A stretch of DNA of 64,000 nt, taken from Seminavis robusta (Eukaryota > Bacillariophyta > Bacillariophyceae > Naviculales > Naviculaceae). The notes under the pieces were generated by a model. That model was not told the DNA's origin. It searched no databases and saw only the letters and a list, made by a program, of their open reading frames with translations. The stretch lies in NCBI GenBank assembly GCA_903772945.1, contig CAICTM010000348.1, forward strand, positions 1-64,000, written 5' to 3'. A program made the position numbers and the translations under genes. Positions 53,718 through 63,988 of this stretch are shown here, piece by piece; within the stretch, counting starts at the first letter, position 1, and the number at the start of each line of letters is the position of its first letter.

Positions 53718-56700
53718 ATGGCCTCTGTTTTGGCTTCTAGTGGTTGCGGCGCCGCCGCCACCAGGCGGAGCAATCGCAAACGCCATGGTAGTGATGCGGA
53801 CGTTCCCATCCAAAAGATGTATCCCACCAAATCCATCCGTCGAATTGTTTACTGCACTGAATGGCCCTTGGAGAGGGAATATTGTTGCAGTGGTTGTGTG
53901 TTCTACATTGACTCCCTACCATGGACTAAGAAGGAAGGTACTCGCAGCACCACGCACACAGGGGAGAAGTTCGCCTGTAGACAGCCTTGGAAACACAGTC
54001 TTCCTGATGAGAACTACGTGCCTGAAAAATTCAACATGACGGCGGATTGGTATAAGAAGCTTGATATCTATTTGAAGACTCACTTCTATTTGAATGGTAA
54101 TCACGACCGCATTAGCCAAACACCAACCTCCCATGATGCAACCAAGAAGGCGCTGGAAAAGGAAACACCGGAAACTCTGACAACAGAAACTTTGACACCG
54201 GAAAATGGTGATCCTCTTTTGGACAATCGAAAAAGGAAGAAAGCAAAGGAAGAAATCCTGGTTGGATCTATCGACATTACCAGCCAAGGAAGTCCCTTCT
54301 CCATCGAAGAGGTTCCTCATACCCACACAGTCATTCCCAAGTGTCAATTGGAGAGACTCCGGAACGTGGAAGGCCAGATGAAATGTCTACAAAAAGGCTT
54401 TACATACCAGTTGTTCCAAGGTGGATCCACTCTTATGAGATCGCTGATTGCCGTTACACTTGCAAGTTGTCCAGCATTGCCATTGACACAGGCGGCAATT
54501 ATTATTCCTTTGATTGTTGCTTCTTTCCTGGTTGACTTCGGAATTTTGGAGAAGGCCAATCTTGAAACCTTTTCGAGTTCTTTTCCATCGGAAACCACTC
54601 TTCGCGACATGTTGTTCCGCCTGGCTGCAGAGAACGTCCATCAGCTAGGGAATACATTGAAGGGAAAGACTGTCTTTCTTTCCTGTGACAAAGGAAACAA
54701 GAAAGGTGTCGGTCATTTTGTGAAGTTTGTGCATTACTATGATGTCGAGAAGATGCGAGTGGTGAAAAGGCTACTCGATGTTGATGCAAGTGAAGGAACA
54801 ACCGATCCATGTGCTGATGCAATAGTTGCGTCGTTGAAGAAAGTTGGGTTGCCAAAGCTCAAAGGTCAAACAACTGACAGTGGAGGAGGTGGTGTGTTGG
54901 ACGGATTGGGTGCTTCACTTCAAAACCGCAATGTCTGCCATCAGCCTTACTGGATTGCATCATGTTCTCTGCACAACCTCCAGCTCACCATGGCCAACGG
55001 TGTCAAGAGCTACTTAGGGGAAGGTAAATTGGACACACGAAATATGATGCAGCTACTTCATTCAGTGTCTGATTTACAAGATTACTTGGAGACGGCAGTG
55101 TGGAAGGCCTATGTCGACGAAGCCATTCTCTTCTATGAGACGTACCTTACCACAACTTACGTAGACGAGACAGAAGCAGATCAATCCTTCGCAAGGAAGT
55201 GGGAGGAAGTCAAGACGTTTCGAAACTTTCAGCCACTGGATGAGGAAACCAAGAACGTCCTACGGCTCAAGATACAAGCACCGGTTCTTACAAGATGGTG
55301 GTCAGTCGGTGACTGTGGAAGAATGGTTCTTGCAGTTTACCTTCTTCTGGTACGGCTGTGTCAATGTATGGTGAACGTGCAAGGGAGTGACAAGGCGGGC
55401 AAGGCGGCAAGCGGCCTCCAACCTTTGCTCTGTGAGAAGATGTTGTACTCAGACCTGTGTCTTGTGGTCGAATACCATACTGGCTACCTCTGTCCTCACT
55501 TCGATTGGATGCAATCCTGCACTGACTTGTCGCATGTGTGTGGTTTCCAAACTCACAGCATGGTGGCACGGTATTATCTCATTGTTCATGATTTGGAATC
55601 AATGCAACAGAAGTGGTCAAGCACATGCACTACGTTCAATGCTTTCAGATCCTCTTTGAGTACTCTGTCTACACAAGACAAGGAACACCAGACAAAGAAG
55701 GCAGACAAGTTTCTTGCCGCCGGATTGAAGATGGCAAAGAAACACTTCAACAGAACATGTTCCCAAAACTTGCTTCCTGCCGCTTTACTTTCAGAGGAAC
55801 CACTGGCCAACATCATTGCCCATGTCTTGTTGAAGAGACCAGGTACCCCTACTTTCCATGCGCCACAGTTTCAGTCAGACGTCCATGACAGAACCTTCGA
55901 CTTGCAACAGTTCTTCGCCTTTGTAGCTAACAAAAGAGGTGTCTACTGCTAACTTCACGAAAGACAAAAAGAGCAAGGCCATTACGTATCTGCAACCAGT
56001 GTACCATCCATTGGCAATACATGCAGCAGAATTGTGCTTAAGTGGCCTTGACTACAGGGACGAAGAGAACATGGGCAATGCATTCAAACAGTATCTGCTA
56101 ACCTCTTATCTACCCCTTGCATCTCACACACACTTTGTGGAAGCAGGCGTCAAGTTGGCCAAGAATGTCTCATCTACTGACAGATCTGAGCAGCTTCGAA
56201 GTGCATATGCAATCAACATCGATGCCAATGTCTATTCAATTGGTAAACTGGGAACTATGGCAGCAAATGAAAGGATCCGGAAGCTTCTCAAGAGTGGAGA
56301 AGACCACTCCTGTGCCCGAGTTACACAAGAAACTCTTCCGCCCCTGGAATACAAGAACATCATCGCGAATTTGGAACTTGTCATGAAAAAAGAACACTTC
56401 AGGAAGGAAAGGGTTGGTCTTCTATGTGACAATGTGCTCCAGAACAGTGGCACAAACAGAAAGGAGAATGAGAGACAAAGGAACACCGGTGTCGACAGAA
56501 CTGTCCAGATGCAGGGCCTCATCCAGTATTCTCGCATGATTGCCAAAGAACACACTGCTGATGTACTCACCGAACTGCTCCATCGACTTGGAACAGATGT
56601 GCCACAGGACATCGCCAAATGGAATTATACCCAAAGGAAGAACTTGCTGAAGTCTCTCGAGCAAGAAAGGATCAAGAAGAAGAGTTCCGACGAAGAATGG

Positions 56701-56790
56701 GATGAGCCGTCGCGAAAGATGGCTCTCGAGGCTACCCAAAAGGGGTTTGAGAAACTGTCTTCTGCTGCATTCGACAACCTCAAGGACTGA
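53718..56790 (+). CDS. hAT-like DDE transposase (one apparent frameshift)
   Basis: Single exon from ATG 53718. The frame stops at 55952, but a +1 frame from 55939 continues without break to 56790; one surplus A in AAAA at 55932-55935 explains it, and the joined product is about 1,023 residues. Residues about 310-560 look like an RNase H-type fold of hAT class: F-L-S-C-D-K-G-N-K (Asp 1), Q-T-T-D-S-G-G-G-G-V (Asp 2), C-S-L-H-N-L-Q-L (the hAT C-x-x-H), and L-T-R-W-W-S. The glutamate motif, T-H-F-V-E-A-G-V-K, is in the downstream part, so the join is needed for catalysis. No terminal repeats were found, so it may be a single-copy or domesticated gene. Confidence 0.6.
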
Positions 56791-57679
56791 GGGATCCCTC
56801 TGTTGATACCAAAAGGAATTATTGACCCAATCTCTTATGGCAAGGAGCAAAGGTGGCATCCACAACAGCAGGAATTCCTCATTTCTTGTAAGTGCCGCAA
56901 ACCTCATTCTGCTGCTTCAACTGCTTGTATCTCATCTTTCCTCCGCAAACATATTGAATATTTTTCAGGGCGTTTGTCAGTAAGTGGGTATAGAAGGCCG
57001 CTCTGGGTAGTAGGCACCTCCAGGGTATCATGCTAATAGCAAACTGTTACCATCTTCACTGTCATGGCATGTTGATTGCTCTGTTGTTGAGGCTCTCGAA
57101 ATGGGTGACCCTCGGCCGTTGTTTTTTCTGGGTGTCAGAAGATTGTACCAGACCTACGCGCGCAGCGCGTAGAAGATTTCTGAGTACCAGAAAATCGCTC
57201 ATCCTACGGGACCTGGGGGCTCCACCCGCTCACATTTTCCCATTAGATCTATTTGACTTGAAGTGGCTTTTCGGCTTTTCCGCCCTGTGAATTGCCCAGA
57301 CAGTCTCACTGGTTGACAACTTGCTGCTTCTACTCCAGTAACCAGTCATCGCAAGCTTGCCATTGAAAAGCTGTACAGTACCCATCAACGTTTTAGCACG
57401 CTAGTATGCAATTGGTTGTGCGCCTACTACTAGCTAGTAGTAGAAGTCATTGTCTCATTGTTGCTGTGCACTTGCGCCGTGTAAATCAAAGAGATTGACT
57501 TGTTGTTTCGTGTTCCGTGTGAGATTGGCAAGAGCATGGGCACACACCGTTTCTCTAGTAGAGGAACGTTTCCAGCAACGTTTCCAGAAACAATAGCTGA
57601 TCATTGGCAACAATAAACAGCTATCCAGAAAAGAGGGCAAAGAACTACACTACTAGCAAGAAAGCCCGCCCGCAACCGC
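56791..57679. other. Intergenic region with long hairpin
   Basis: No gene recognised. Contains the stem-loop described at 57123-57196 and CTAGTAG-rich tracts near 57430. Confidence 0.4.
57123..57196. repeat. Long imperfect inverted repeat (hairpin)
   Basis: TTTTCTGGGTGTCAGAA on the left pairs with TTCTGAGTACCAGAAAA on the right, and inside it CTACGCGC-GCA-GCGCGTAG forms a perfect 8-bp stem. The whole could fold into a hairpin of about 74 nt. Could be the end of a mobile element or a structured RNA; no evidence decides. Confidence 0.7.
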
Positions 57680-58507
57680 ATGATAGTGCTCGAACTCATT
57701 GCAATCAAGGGCGTCATGTCACTGTCACAGCACTTGCGGAATCGGCAAAGACTCCAGGAAGTGCAAGATGTTGATAACGAGAAGGACGACGACGACGACG
57801 AAGAGCAGACATTGCTAACGACGGCGTCGACGTTGCCATCGACAAAAGCAACCACGCGGGGCTCACTGCTTGTCGAGCACTTGGAGCGACAACAAAAGGA
57901 CGAGTTGGACTCGTTGTGGCTGGCTGCTGATGATGGCCAATCGGATTTGGTCTCTGTGATTTCCTCGTCTCTGGAATCATCCCTATCCTTGGCATCGTCA
58001 CGGGCTCACTGTAGTTTTCGACCCGCCGACTCGATATGCTTTCAAGACATGGAAGATCAAGTTTTGGAGCAACTCGATCTGTCGAATCGAGATACATACG
58101 ACTTGACAAAACGAGTCCGAAGAGGAAATGAAGAGGAGGATTTGCATGTCGCCATACAAGCTGCGATTGTGGCTCGAGAAAACGAACAACAAAGGCAATC
58201 TACAACGTCGTCTCAGGGAAGCAGAAGAATAGCACGAATACCGCGTGCTGCAAGAACCAGGAGGAAAGGATCCAACAAGAACTTGAAAAGCTTTCTACAA
58301 GATCGACTTGGCACAATGGCCAGAAACACCAAGGTAATGGAAGGATTTGTCCAGGAAAGAGTCGATACATTTGCAAGGAACGTAGAAACGCTATCCATGG
58401 CGGTCAAGGGGGAGTGCGATGTCAGTGTTCCCCCCATCACAGCAGAAAGGAACAATGATGGGAGGAGAAAGGGTACAAGAAGCAATGACACGGGGGGCAA
58501 CTCGTAG
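57680..58507 (+). CDS. Unknown low-complexity protein
   Basis: Single exon, about 275 residues from ATG 57680 (an alternative ATG is 57716). The chain is acidic near residues 33-42 (D-D-D-D-D-E-E), Ser/Leu-rich in the middle, then basic with a short coiled-coil. No domain, signal peptide or membrane segment is visible. It is open over its full length without stops and shows codon use similar to neighbours, which argues it is real, but it could be a chance frame. Confidence 0.5.
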   Translation: MIVLELIAIKGVMSLSQHLRNRQRLQEVQDVDNEKDDDDDEEQTLLTTASTLPSTKATTRGSLLVEHLERQQKDELDSLWLAADDGQSDLVSVISSSLESSLSLASSRAHCSFRPADSICFQDMEDQVLEQLDLSNRDTYDLTKRVRRGNEEEDLHVAIQAAIVARENEQQRQSTTSSQGSRRIARIPRAARTRRKGSNKNLKSFLQDRLGTMARNTKVMEGFVQERVDTFARNVETLSMAVKGECDVSVPPITAERNNDGRRKGTRSNDTGGNS

Positions 58508-59088
58508 CTACTGTAAACAGCGATAGCTAGAAACCCCTACAATAAATTTGAATACAGACAAATTGCACTGATGGGTACGGTACGACATCACCCAAGTGGT
58601 GGTGGTAGTTGTGTCGGAGACTTCGGTTGGCACGCTCTAGTGTCTACGTGGACGGGCTTGTCTCTTGCATTCTGCAGCTCCTGTCAAATCAGATTCTGCA
58701 GAGACGCCTGTTCAAAACATGTAGTTGCTTGCAAGCTGTACAACAACCAGATGTCCCTGACACGTGTAACATTAGGAGTGATACCGGTAGGAGACCGCAT
58801 CCGTGAGGCCTGATAAACAAGGGTGGGACTCGAGTTGACTACTACTCGAAAAGATCTACAGAGAGTATTGTTTCAGGGTTTGAGGGCTGCTAGCTGCAGG
58901 GATAACGAATCTCACCCAGGATGGGCCTTACAACATTGCAACAACGCTCTTTTCTAACCAGGAATTAAAACAAGGATAGGCACATATCCAGGGGTGGCAC
59001 ATTGCCAAGCATCACTGCCAGGATTCAGCTCACTCGCTCGCCTTGACCTGTGTGTATTGTAGTGAATTGTTGAGCTGGTGTCGTCTTA
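58508..59088. other. Convergent intergenic region
   Basis: No gene recognised between the low-complexity protein gene and the SDR gene. Confidence 0.35.
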
Positions 59089-59949
59089 TTACCACGTCTC
59101 CACCGAGGGCCGAACCTCCGTTTCAAAACTCCAGCAACTCTTGGGTTGGTTGGAGACATGCCAGTATGTATCCGCCACGGCATCCGGATTCAACTTGGTA
59201 TCGTCGCCATCGACCGTTCCGACGCCGCCGTCAATAATGAACAATCCGACATGAATGCCCTTGGGCCCCAAGTCACGGGCCAAGGATTGTGCCAAGAGGC
59301 GCTGGGCTCCCTTGTGAGGAGCAAATCCAGTCGTGATTGGTTTTCCTCGCAAGGACGCGGTGGCTCCTGTAACGAGAATGGACCCACCGTTGCCACGTTC
59401 GAGCATTTTGGGAGCAATTTGTTGTGTGGCCGCCAAGAGACCAGCGACATTGGTTTGAAATCCTTGCGTAAAAGTATCCAAGGGAATTTGATCCCAATTT
59501 TTGAACACACCATTGCCAGCATTGTAGATCATGCACTCAATGGGACCCAACTCTTTTTCAATCGACGTCACCGTAGCCTTGATATCGTCTTCTTTGGTTA
59601 CGTCACAGGCATAGCCCTTGCAGTTGGCAATCTCCGATGCGGCCGCCTAGTAGTAGAGAAACAAAAATGGAGACAAAGGTCGAAAGAGATTAGACAATAT
59701 TTTCCAACGACCCGCAATACAATAGCCGGTCTATTAAAATGTTACCTTGACTTTATCGAGACTGCGCGACATAATGGCCACCTGGAAACCCTCTTTGGAC
59801 CACTTTCGAGCCACGGCGGCTCCCAAGCCCGGACCGTAGCCGAACACTGCGCAAACTTTAGAGGCTGACATTGTGTTGGTGTCGATAGTTTCCAAGCTCG
59901 ATGCTACTGATAATAATAGGAGAAAACAAAGGACGGTTCGGAGGATCAT
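59089..59949 (-). CDS. Short-chain dehydrogenase/reductase with signal peptide
   Basis: Two exons, 59746-59949 and 59089-59646, with a 99-nt phase-0 intron; about 253 residues, the usual SDR size. The start ATG 59949 gives a hydrophobic leader (V-L-C-F-L-L-L-L-S-V-A-S-S). The NAD(P)-binding motif is V-F-G-Y-G-P-G-L-G, a variant of T-G-x-x-x-G-x-G; N-A-G-N-G follows. The active region reads T-G-A-T-A-S for Ser and G-F-A-P-H-K where canonical SDRs have Y-x-x-x-K, so Phe replaces the catalytic Tyr. Related bacterial SDRs have a similar G-F-A-x-x-x-x-K, so it is a subfamily trait. Function and compartment are open; the leader suggests the secretory route. Confidence 0.83.
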
Positions 59950-60296
59950 CAAGCTCAGACTGTTCTTTTTGTGATGAGAGTCAAGCAACGATGCAGAAGG
60001 ATACTCTTCTGAAAAACAAAACGCGATCTTTCTGATTTGGGATTGACAAGGTTTGGATCTTTGAGCCCGCAAGCTTCCAAGAAGTTCGTGGAAGGTTTGT
60101 GCATTTATTTGTCAACATTAATTAACCTGAGCTCTAATAGTTCGATCTTGAAAGTCAGGTGAGACCGTTTCTCCTTGACGAGGCTCACTTTTTCGCTGGA
60201 AATCGACTTTGCTTTTGTCATTTTCCAACCGTTGCCGATCAACTCTCGCGCAGCAGTATCAGTACAGTACCACTAAACAATATCACTATCAGCACG

Positions 60297-60977
60297 ATGT
60301 CTGGTTCAGGACTCTTCTACCTTCTTCTCGCAATCTTCATCCTTTTCGTGTCAGTTATTGGCGCACTTGGCGTCGGCTCTTCGAAACCTACAAACACACC
60401 AAAGTGTGACGGTTTGATCCAGCGTTTCGGAAACAACGTTGTTGACATCGACAATGATTCGATGATTTTTGCGGAATTCAAGCACGATCATTGCACCGTG
60501 AATATTGGAGCTACTCTTCAAACGAAGGAAGGAATCGTGGCCTCATTCGTCGAGTTCTGTTGTCCGAACGCCCAAGCTTTGGAACAAGCAATTTCGGAGG
60601 TCGAGTCTAACGGTATTACCCACAAACCGGAAACTGAATGCAGCAGCAGCTGTGTTCACGGCAACGGCGGCGCCACAATCACTTGCTCGAACGAAAATGA
60701 CTTCTTCGGTAATAGCACGCAGCTCGCTTTTCTTGTCCTTGGTTGCTTCTTCATTCTCGTGCATATTTGGCAAGCCTGGTCTTCAAAACTACGAGCCGAT
60801 GAAGCCAAACAAGCCAATGTGCTTGCCCGAGAAGCCAACACCATAAAGGCAAACCGTATTGCCATTGAGCGTTCCACAGAAGCCAACACCATAGCCGAAC
60901 GATCCAACGCCATAGCTGAACAAGCCAACACCATAGCTGAAGCGGCAAACCGCATTGCAACCGGCGGAAACCCATAG
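60297..60977 (+). CDS. Membrane and coiled-coil protein, family unknown (copy 1)
   Basis: Single exon, about 226 residues. ATG 60297 was chosen because the upstream GTG-start extension has no similarity in the paralogue. An N-terminal hydrophobic segment (L-F-Y-L-L-L-A-I-F-I-L-F-V-S-V) is followed by K-C-D-G-L-I-Q-R-F, paired Cys (F-C-C-P), A-L-E-Q-A-I-S, a Cys-rich stretch, a second helix (F-L-V-L-G-C-F-F-I-L-V-H-I) and a repeating A-N-T-I-A-E-R-S-N-A-I-A-E coiled-coil tail. The tandem paralogue at 61932 shares the C-D-G, C-C and Q-A-I-S landmarks. The C-terminal repeat looks like slipped codon units. No function known. Confidence 0.68.
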   Translation: MSGSGLFYLLLAIFILFVSVIGALGVGSSKPTNTPKCDGLIQRFGNNVVDIDNDSMIFAEFKHDHCTVNIGATLQTKEGIVASFVEFCCPNAQALEQAISEVESNGITHKPETECSSSCVHGNGGATITCSNENDFFGNSTQLAFLVLGCFFILVHIWQAWSSKLRADEAKQANVLAREANTIKANRIAIERSTEANTIAERSNAIAEQANTIAEAANRIATGGNP

Positions 60978-61164
60978 CTCGGAGGAAAGACTTCGCAATC
61001 AATTGGTGTCTCCGTCTGGAAGCGCAGTTGTTGCGACTGCGAATTCGAGTGAATGCAGATGCTACCTACTATTCACGTAGCAGGCGCGCATTGTCCGATC
61101 CCAACTTTCTCCTGTGGCAGGTCGGACCACATGATGTAACATTGAAGCCTTTGGCTTCTCATTC

Positions 61165-61385
61165 TGATTCGATTCAGTCACATTATTCTCATTAGCTACG
61201 GTAGCTATATAAGTCACACAAAAAAAGCAACTCATTGTTTGTAAATTTACTCTATACTTTCAAGCTACTAATCCTTGGATGGAAGGCGGCGTTGATGCAG
61301 GAACTCGCCAACTGATGGTGTGCTTGCTGTGTCGATTGGTGCTGCTCAGATCCTTGCGCCAGGTGTTGAAGGAGTGAAACAAAAG
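61165..61385 (-). pseudogene. Remnant of DUF4116-like gene 3' end
   Basis: The sequence from GATTCGATTCAGTCACA onward parallels 62565-62760, including a stretch encoding A-H-H-Q-L-A-S as in the intact gene, with mismatches and indels. It lies downstream of copy 1 of the membrane protein just as the intact gene lies downstream of copy 2, which suggests duplication of the pair. Confidence 0.7.
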
Positions 61386-61603
61386 CAATCAGCCTTTGGG
61401 GCAATAGTACATTTAGATCTTTAACAACTATTAATCATTGTGTGTTACCGTTATCTATCATAGTTAATTACATCACAGTACTCAAGCCGACTGTACCCAA
61501 GGCGCAACCATAACAGCTGCAAAACAAGCTCAGGTTGGGTGTTGGGTTGCTTGTTCTCATCTCTTTTGCAAAGTGAACATGGGAACGAACTGTACTAGCT
61601 AGT

Positions 61604-61772
61604 AGAAGCCATAACCCCACCAGTCATGTACAGGTACGGCGTACCGTACGGTAGGTAAGTCGCACCAGATACCTGGTACAGCGTACACTGTACCGGCAGA
61701 AGCCATAACCCCACCAGTCATGTACGGCGTACGGTAGGTAAGTCGCACCAGATACCGGTACCTGGTACCGGC
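61604..61772. repeat. Two-copy 94-bp tandem repeat rich in GTAC
   Basis: Both copies start AGAAGCCATAACCCCACCAG and share GTAGGTAAGTCGCACCAGATAC. Copy 2 lacks some of the inner GTAC units. Confidence 0.8.
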
Positions 61773-61931
61773 AGAGGTTAGGTAAGCACAGCTCTAAGGC
61801 TCTTCAGGCCTCAAAGTAATGCAGCTCTACGGGCTTTACGGGCTTCAAAATTGAGCCAGGCGAGGCCAACGAGTTTTAATCGTCATTTTTCAGCATTTTT
61901 CAGCCGTTGCCTCGCGGCGACACAGAGCACG

Positions 61932-62444
61932 ATGTCTTCTTTGCTTCTTCTAATCTTTATCTGTCTTTTCCGTGTATCTGGTATCGATTCCTTTACATCC
62001 AACGATATGAATGATGGAGCACTGGGCCGATATGATACACCCGAGTGTGACGGCATGCTGCTTCATTTCGAAATCCATCTTTTGGAGGGTTTTAATCCTT
62101 GGTTAGCGGGAAACGATTGCGTCTTGAAGAAGATGATGGTTTGGAAGAAGAAACCTCTTCGTCGTGCGAGTAACACGATCTCCATCGATTTGTGTTGCCA
62201 AGATACCGATTCGATTGAACAAGCAATCTCAACGAAGCCTAAAGGTAAAATTGTTTCGCCCGAAGACGAGTCCTGGTCCGACGCATTTGAGATCGCCGCT
62301 ATTGTTCTGGCTGTGGTGAGTTGTTGGCAATCTAGACGACAAGCCAATGCAGCCGAAAAAGCAAACGATGACCTCACAGAGTTGGAGAATCGTTTGAAGC
62401 TGGAACATGATGCTAAATTTGCTAAACTGGGTCTCAAATTTTAA
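61932..62444 (+). CDS. Membrane and coiled-coil protein, family unknown (copy 2)
   Basis: Single exon, about 170 residues from ATG 61932. It begins with a leader (S-S-L-L-L-L-I-F-I-C-L-F), then E-C-D-G-M-L-L-H-F, paired Cys (L-C-C-Q-D), a Q-A-I-S segment, a predicted membrane helix (I-A-A-I-V-L-A-V-V-S-C) and a short coiled-coil. It is shorter than copy 1, with no Ile-Ala repeat tail, but the ordered C-D-G, C-C and Q-A-I-S landmarks mark it as a paralogue. Function unknown; both may be membrane proteins with an extracellular Cys-bearing face. Confidence 0.65.
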   Translation: MSSLLLLIFICLFRVSGIDSFTSNDMNDGALGRYDTPECDGMLLHFEIHLLEGFNPWLAGNDCVLKKMMVWKKKPLRRASNTISIDLCCQDTDSIEQAISTKPKGKIVSPEDESWSDAFEIAAIVLAVVSCWQSRRQANAAEKANDDLTELENRLKLEHDAKFAKLGLKF

Positions 62445-62575
62445 GGCTCTACTCTGACACTTAGCTAGTAGCAGACCAGTTGCCACTGCGAATTCGTCAA
62501 GCTGAAGTGTTAGTGATGGCGAGTCAGTAGATGATCGGATCTGGCTTTCTGCTGATAAAATTCGATTCGATTCAG

Positions 62576-63988
62576 TCACATTTCCTTCTTAGTAGCTAGC
62601 CAGGGCATAAAATAAGCAAGCAAGCCATTTCGCTCTTTACTTTCAATCTCACATTGATGGAGGAAACTTGCCAACTGATGGTGTGCTCGTTGTCTCAATT
62701 GGTATTGCTCGGCTCCTTTTGCTTGGTCTAGATATTCACCAATCTTGTTCCGCAGATGTTTGTCCAGATGAGTGAATCGGGACTCTCCCCAACTTGCGAC
62801 ATGACAAAAAGACTTGTGTTCATCAAGCCGTGTTTTCAAGTGATGTTGTAACTGTTGCAAGAATCCCCTTCTATTTTGCCAATACGAGATATGATCCTCC
62901 ATGGAAAGGCTGCAAATTACTTGGACAGCCAGGTCAAAATCATCAGACAGTTTGAAAAACTTGGACATGTAGAGAAGTGGATCCCTTTTGATCACTTCCA
63001 CCATAAAATCCTTGTCCTGGAGGAGCTCTTTGTTGCACCACTTGGCAAAGGACTCCTGCTTCTCATTAAAGGAGAAACAGTGCTCTGCAATCAGGAGGAA
63101 AAACTCTCTGTGACTTCTGAATGCTTGTGGGTGGTTGTGTTTGAATGGCAAGCCTGTCTCAAACCATGCAATAGCCATATCGCGGTGTAGGACAAACCAG
63201 AAGTCATGACGAACCTTGTATTTGACCAAATATCGAAAGCTAGCCTTCAACACTTCCCGCGCCATTAACCATGTAGCTTTGTCATTTGTTGCTATCATTG
63301 CCTTGTTTGCGCCAGTGGCAACTCGAAACAGCAATAAGGAAAGGTATAGATCTTCAGCATCTGGGTCGTGCCACATTATGGTGCACTGAACAACATTGGC
63401 AAAGAACGTGTTATCTGCCAGGAGGGAGATTTCCGTCAGATCATGCCACGTCCTAAATGCATGGATACTGTAGCCATTTTTCACACCTGCCTTTGTCATA
63501 AGCTCTCTGTCCTTGCGAATATGGTGTGGTGCAAAGTCTGCAAGCTTGCTCTTTTCATGGCCAGTAACCCAGCGGTATCCTGACATGTTCTTGATAATGT
63601 TTTCCCACACCTCACGATCCTCCCTGAGCTCTCGCAGTGCTTGTAATGCTGGAGAAGGATCCTTTAGAAGATGTACTACTCTGCGAGCAAATTCAACATC
63701 CTCTCGTAGTTCACTTGGAAGGCAATGCCAGCTGCGGTTATGCAACCTATGGGTAACAATGTTTTCCCACAATTGGCGATCCTTCCTGAGCTCTGGCAGA
63801 GCAGCCATTATTGGGTAAGGATCACGAAGTAGATGCACTACGCTGCGAGCAAATTCAACATCCTGTTGAAGTACAGTTGGAAGTTCCCGCCATCTGAGAA
63901 ACGGATCCGCTTTGACACACCAATGTCCATAGCTCCGTAGTCTCTCTCTGATCCGCGAGCACAGATAGCCCCAGATGGTAATCATCAT
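62576..63988 (-). CDS. DUF4116-like repeat protein (possibly open at right edge)
   Basis: Open from ATG 63988 (a second ATG follows at once) to 62576, 470 residues; upstream codons are open to the window end, so the start may lie outside. Two degenerate repeats of about 47 residues at the N-terminus (L-P-x-x-L-x-x-D-V-E-F-A-R and V-V-H-L-L-x-D-P, W-E-N-I) come from a tandem DNA duplication. The L-x-x-D-x-E/D-F pattern is characteristic of DUF4116 repeats in protists. The rest is a helical region with many Trp, Phe and Leu. No enzymatic motif, signal or membrane segment is seen. Function unknown. Confidence 0.7.
   Translation of the reverse strand: MMITIWGYLCSRIRERLRSYGHWCVKADPFLRWRELPTVLQQDVEFARSVVHLLRDPYPIMAALPELRKDRQLWENIVTHRLHNRSWHCLPSELREDVEFARRVVHLLKDPSPALQALRELREDREVWENIIKNMSGYRWVTGHEKSKLADFAPHHIRKDRELMTKAGVKNGYSIHAFRTWHDLTEISLLADNTFFANVVQCTIMWHDPDAEDLYLSLLLFRVATGANKAMIATNDKATWLMAREVLKASFRYLVKYKVRHDFWFVLHRDMAIAWFETGLPFKHNHPQAFRSHREFFLLIAEHCFSFNEKQESFAKWCNKELLQDKDFMVEVIKRDPLLYMSKFFKLSDDFDLAVQVICSLSMEDHISYWQNRRGFLQQLQHHLKTRLDEHKSFCHVASWGESRFTHLDKHLRNKIGEYLDQAKGAEQYQLRQRAHHQLASFLHQCEIESKERNGLLAYFMPWLATKKEM

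Larger units (their letters stand above)
60978..61931. other. Intergenic with duplicated DUF4116 remnant and tandem repeats
   Basis: No intact gene. Contains a decayed copy of the 3' end of the right-hand DUF4116-like gene (about 61165-61385) and a two-copy 94-bp repeat near 61604. GTACGG/GGTACC-rich sequence from 61630 to 61770. Confidence 0.5.

Noticed and set aside
53533-54039. Alternative plus-strand frame overlapping the transposase N-terminus
   Set aside because: It is Pro/Ala-rich without similarity and ends early; the 53718 frame continues into the transposase domain.
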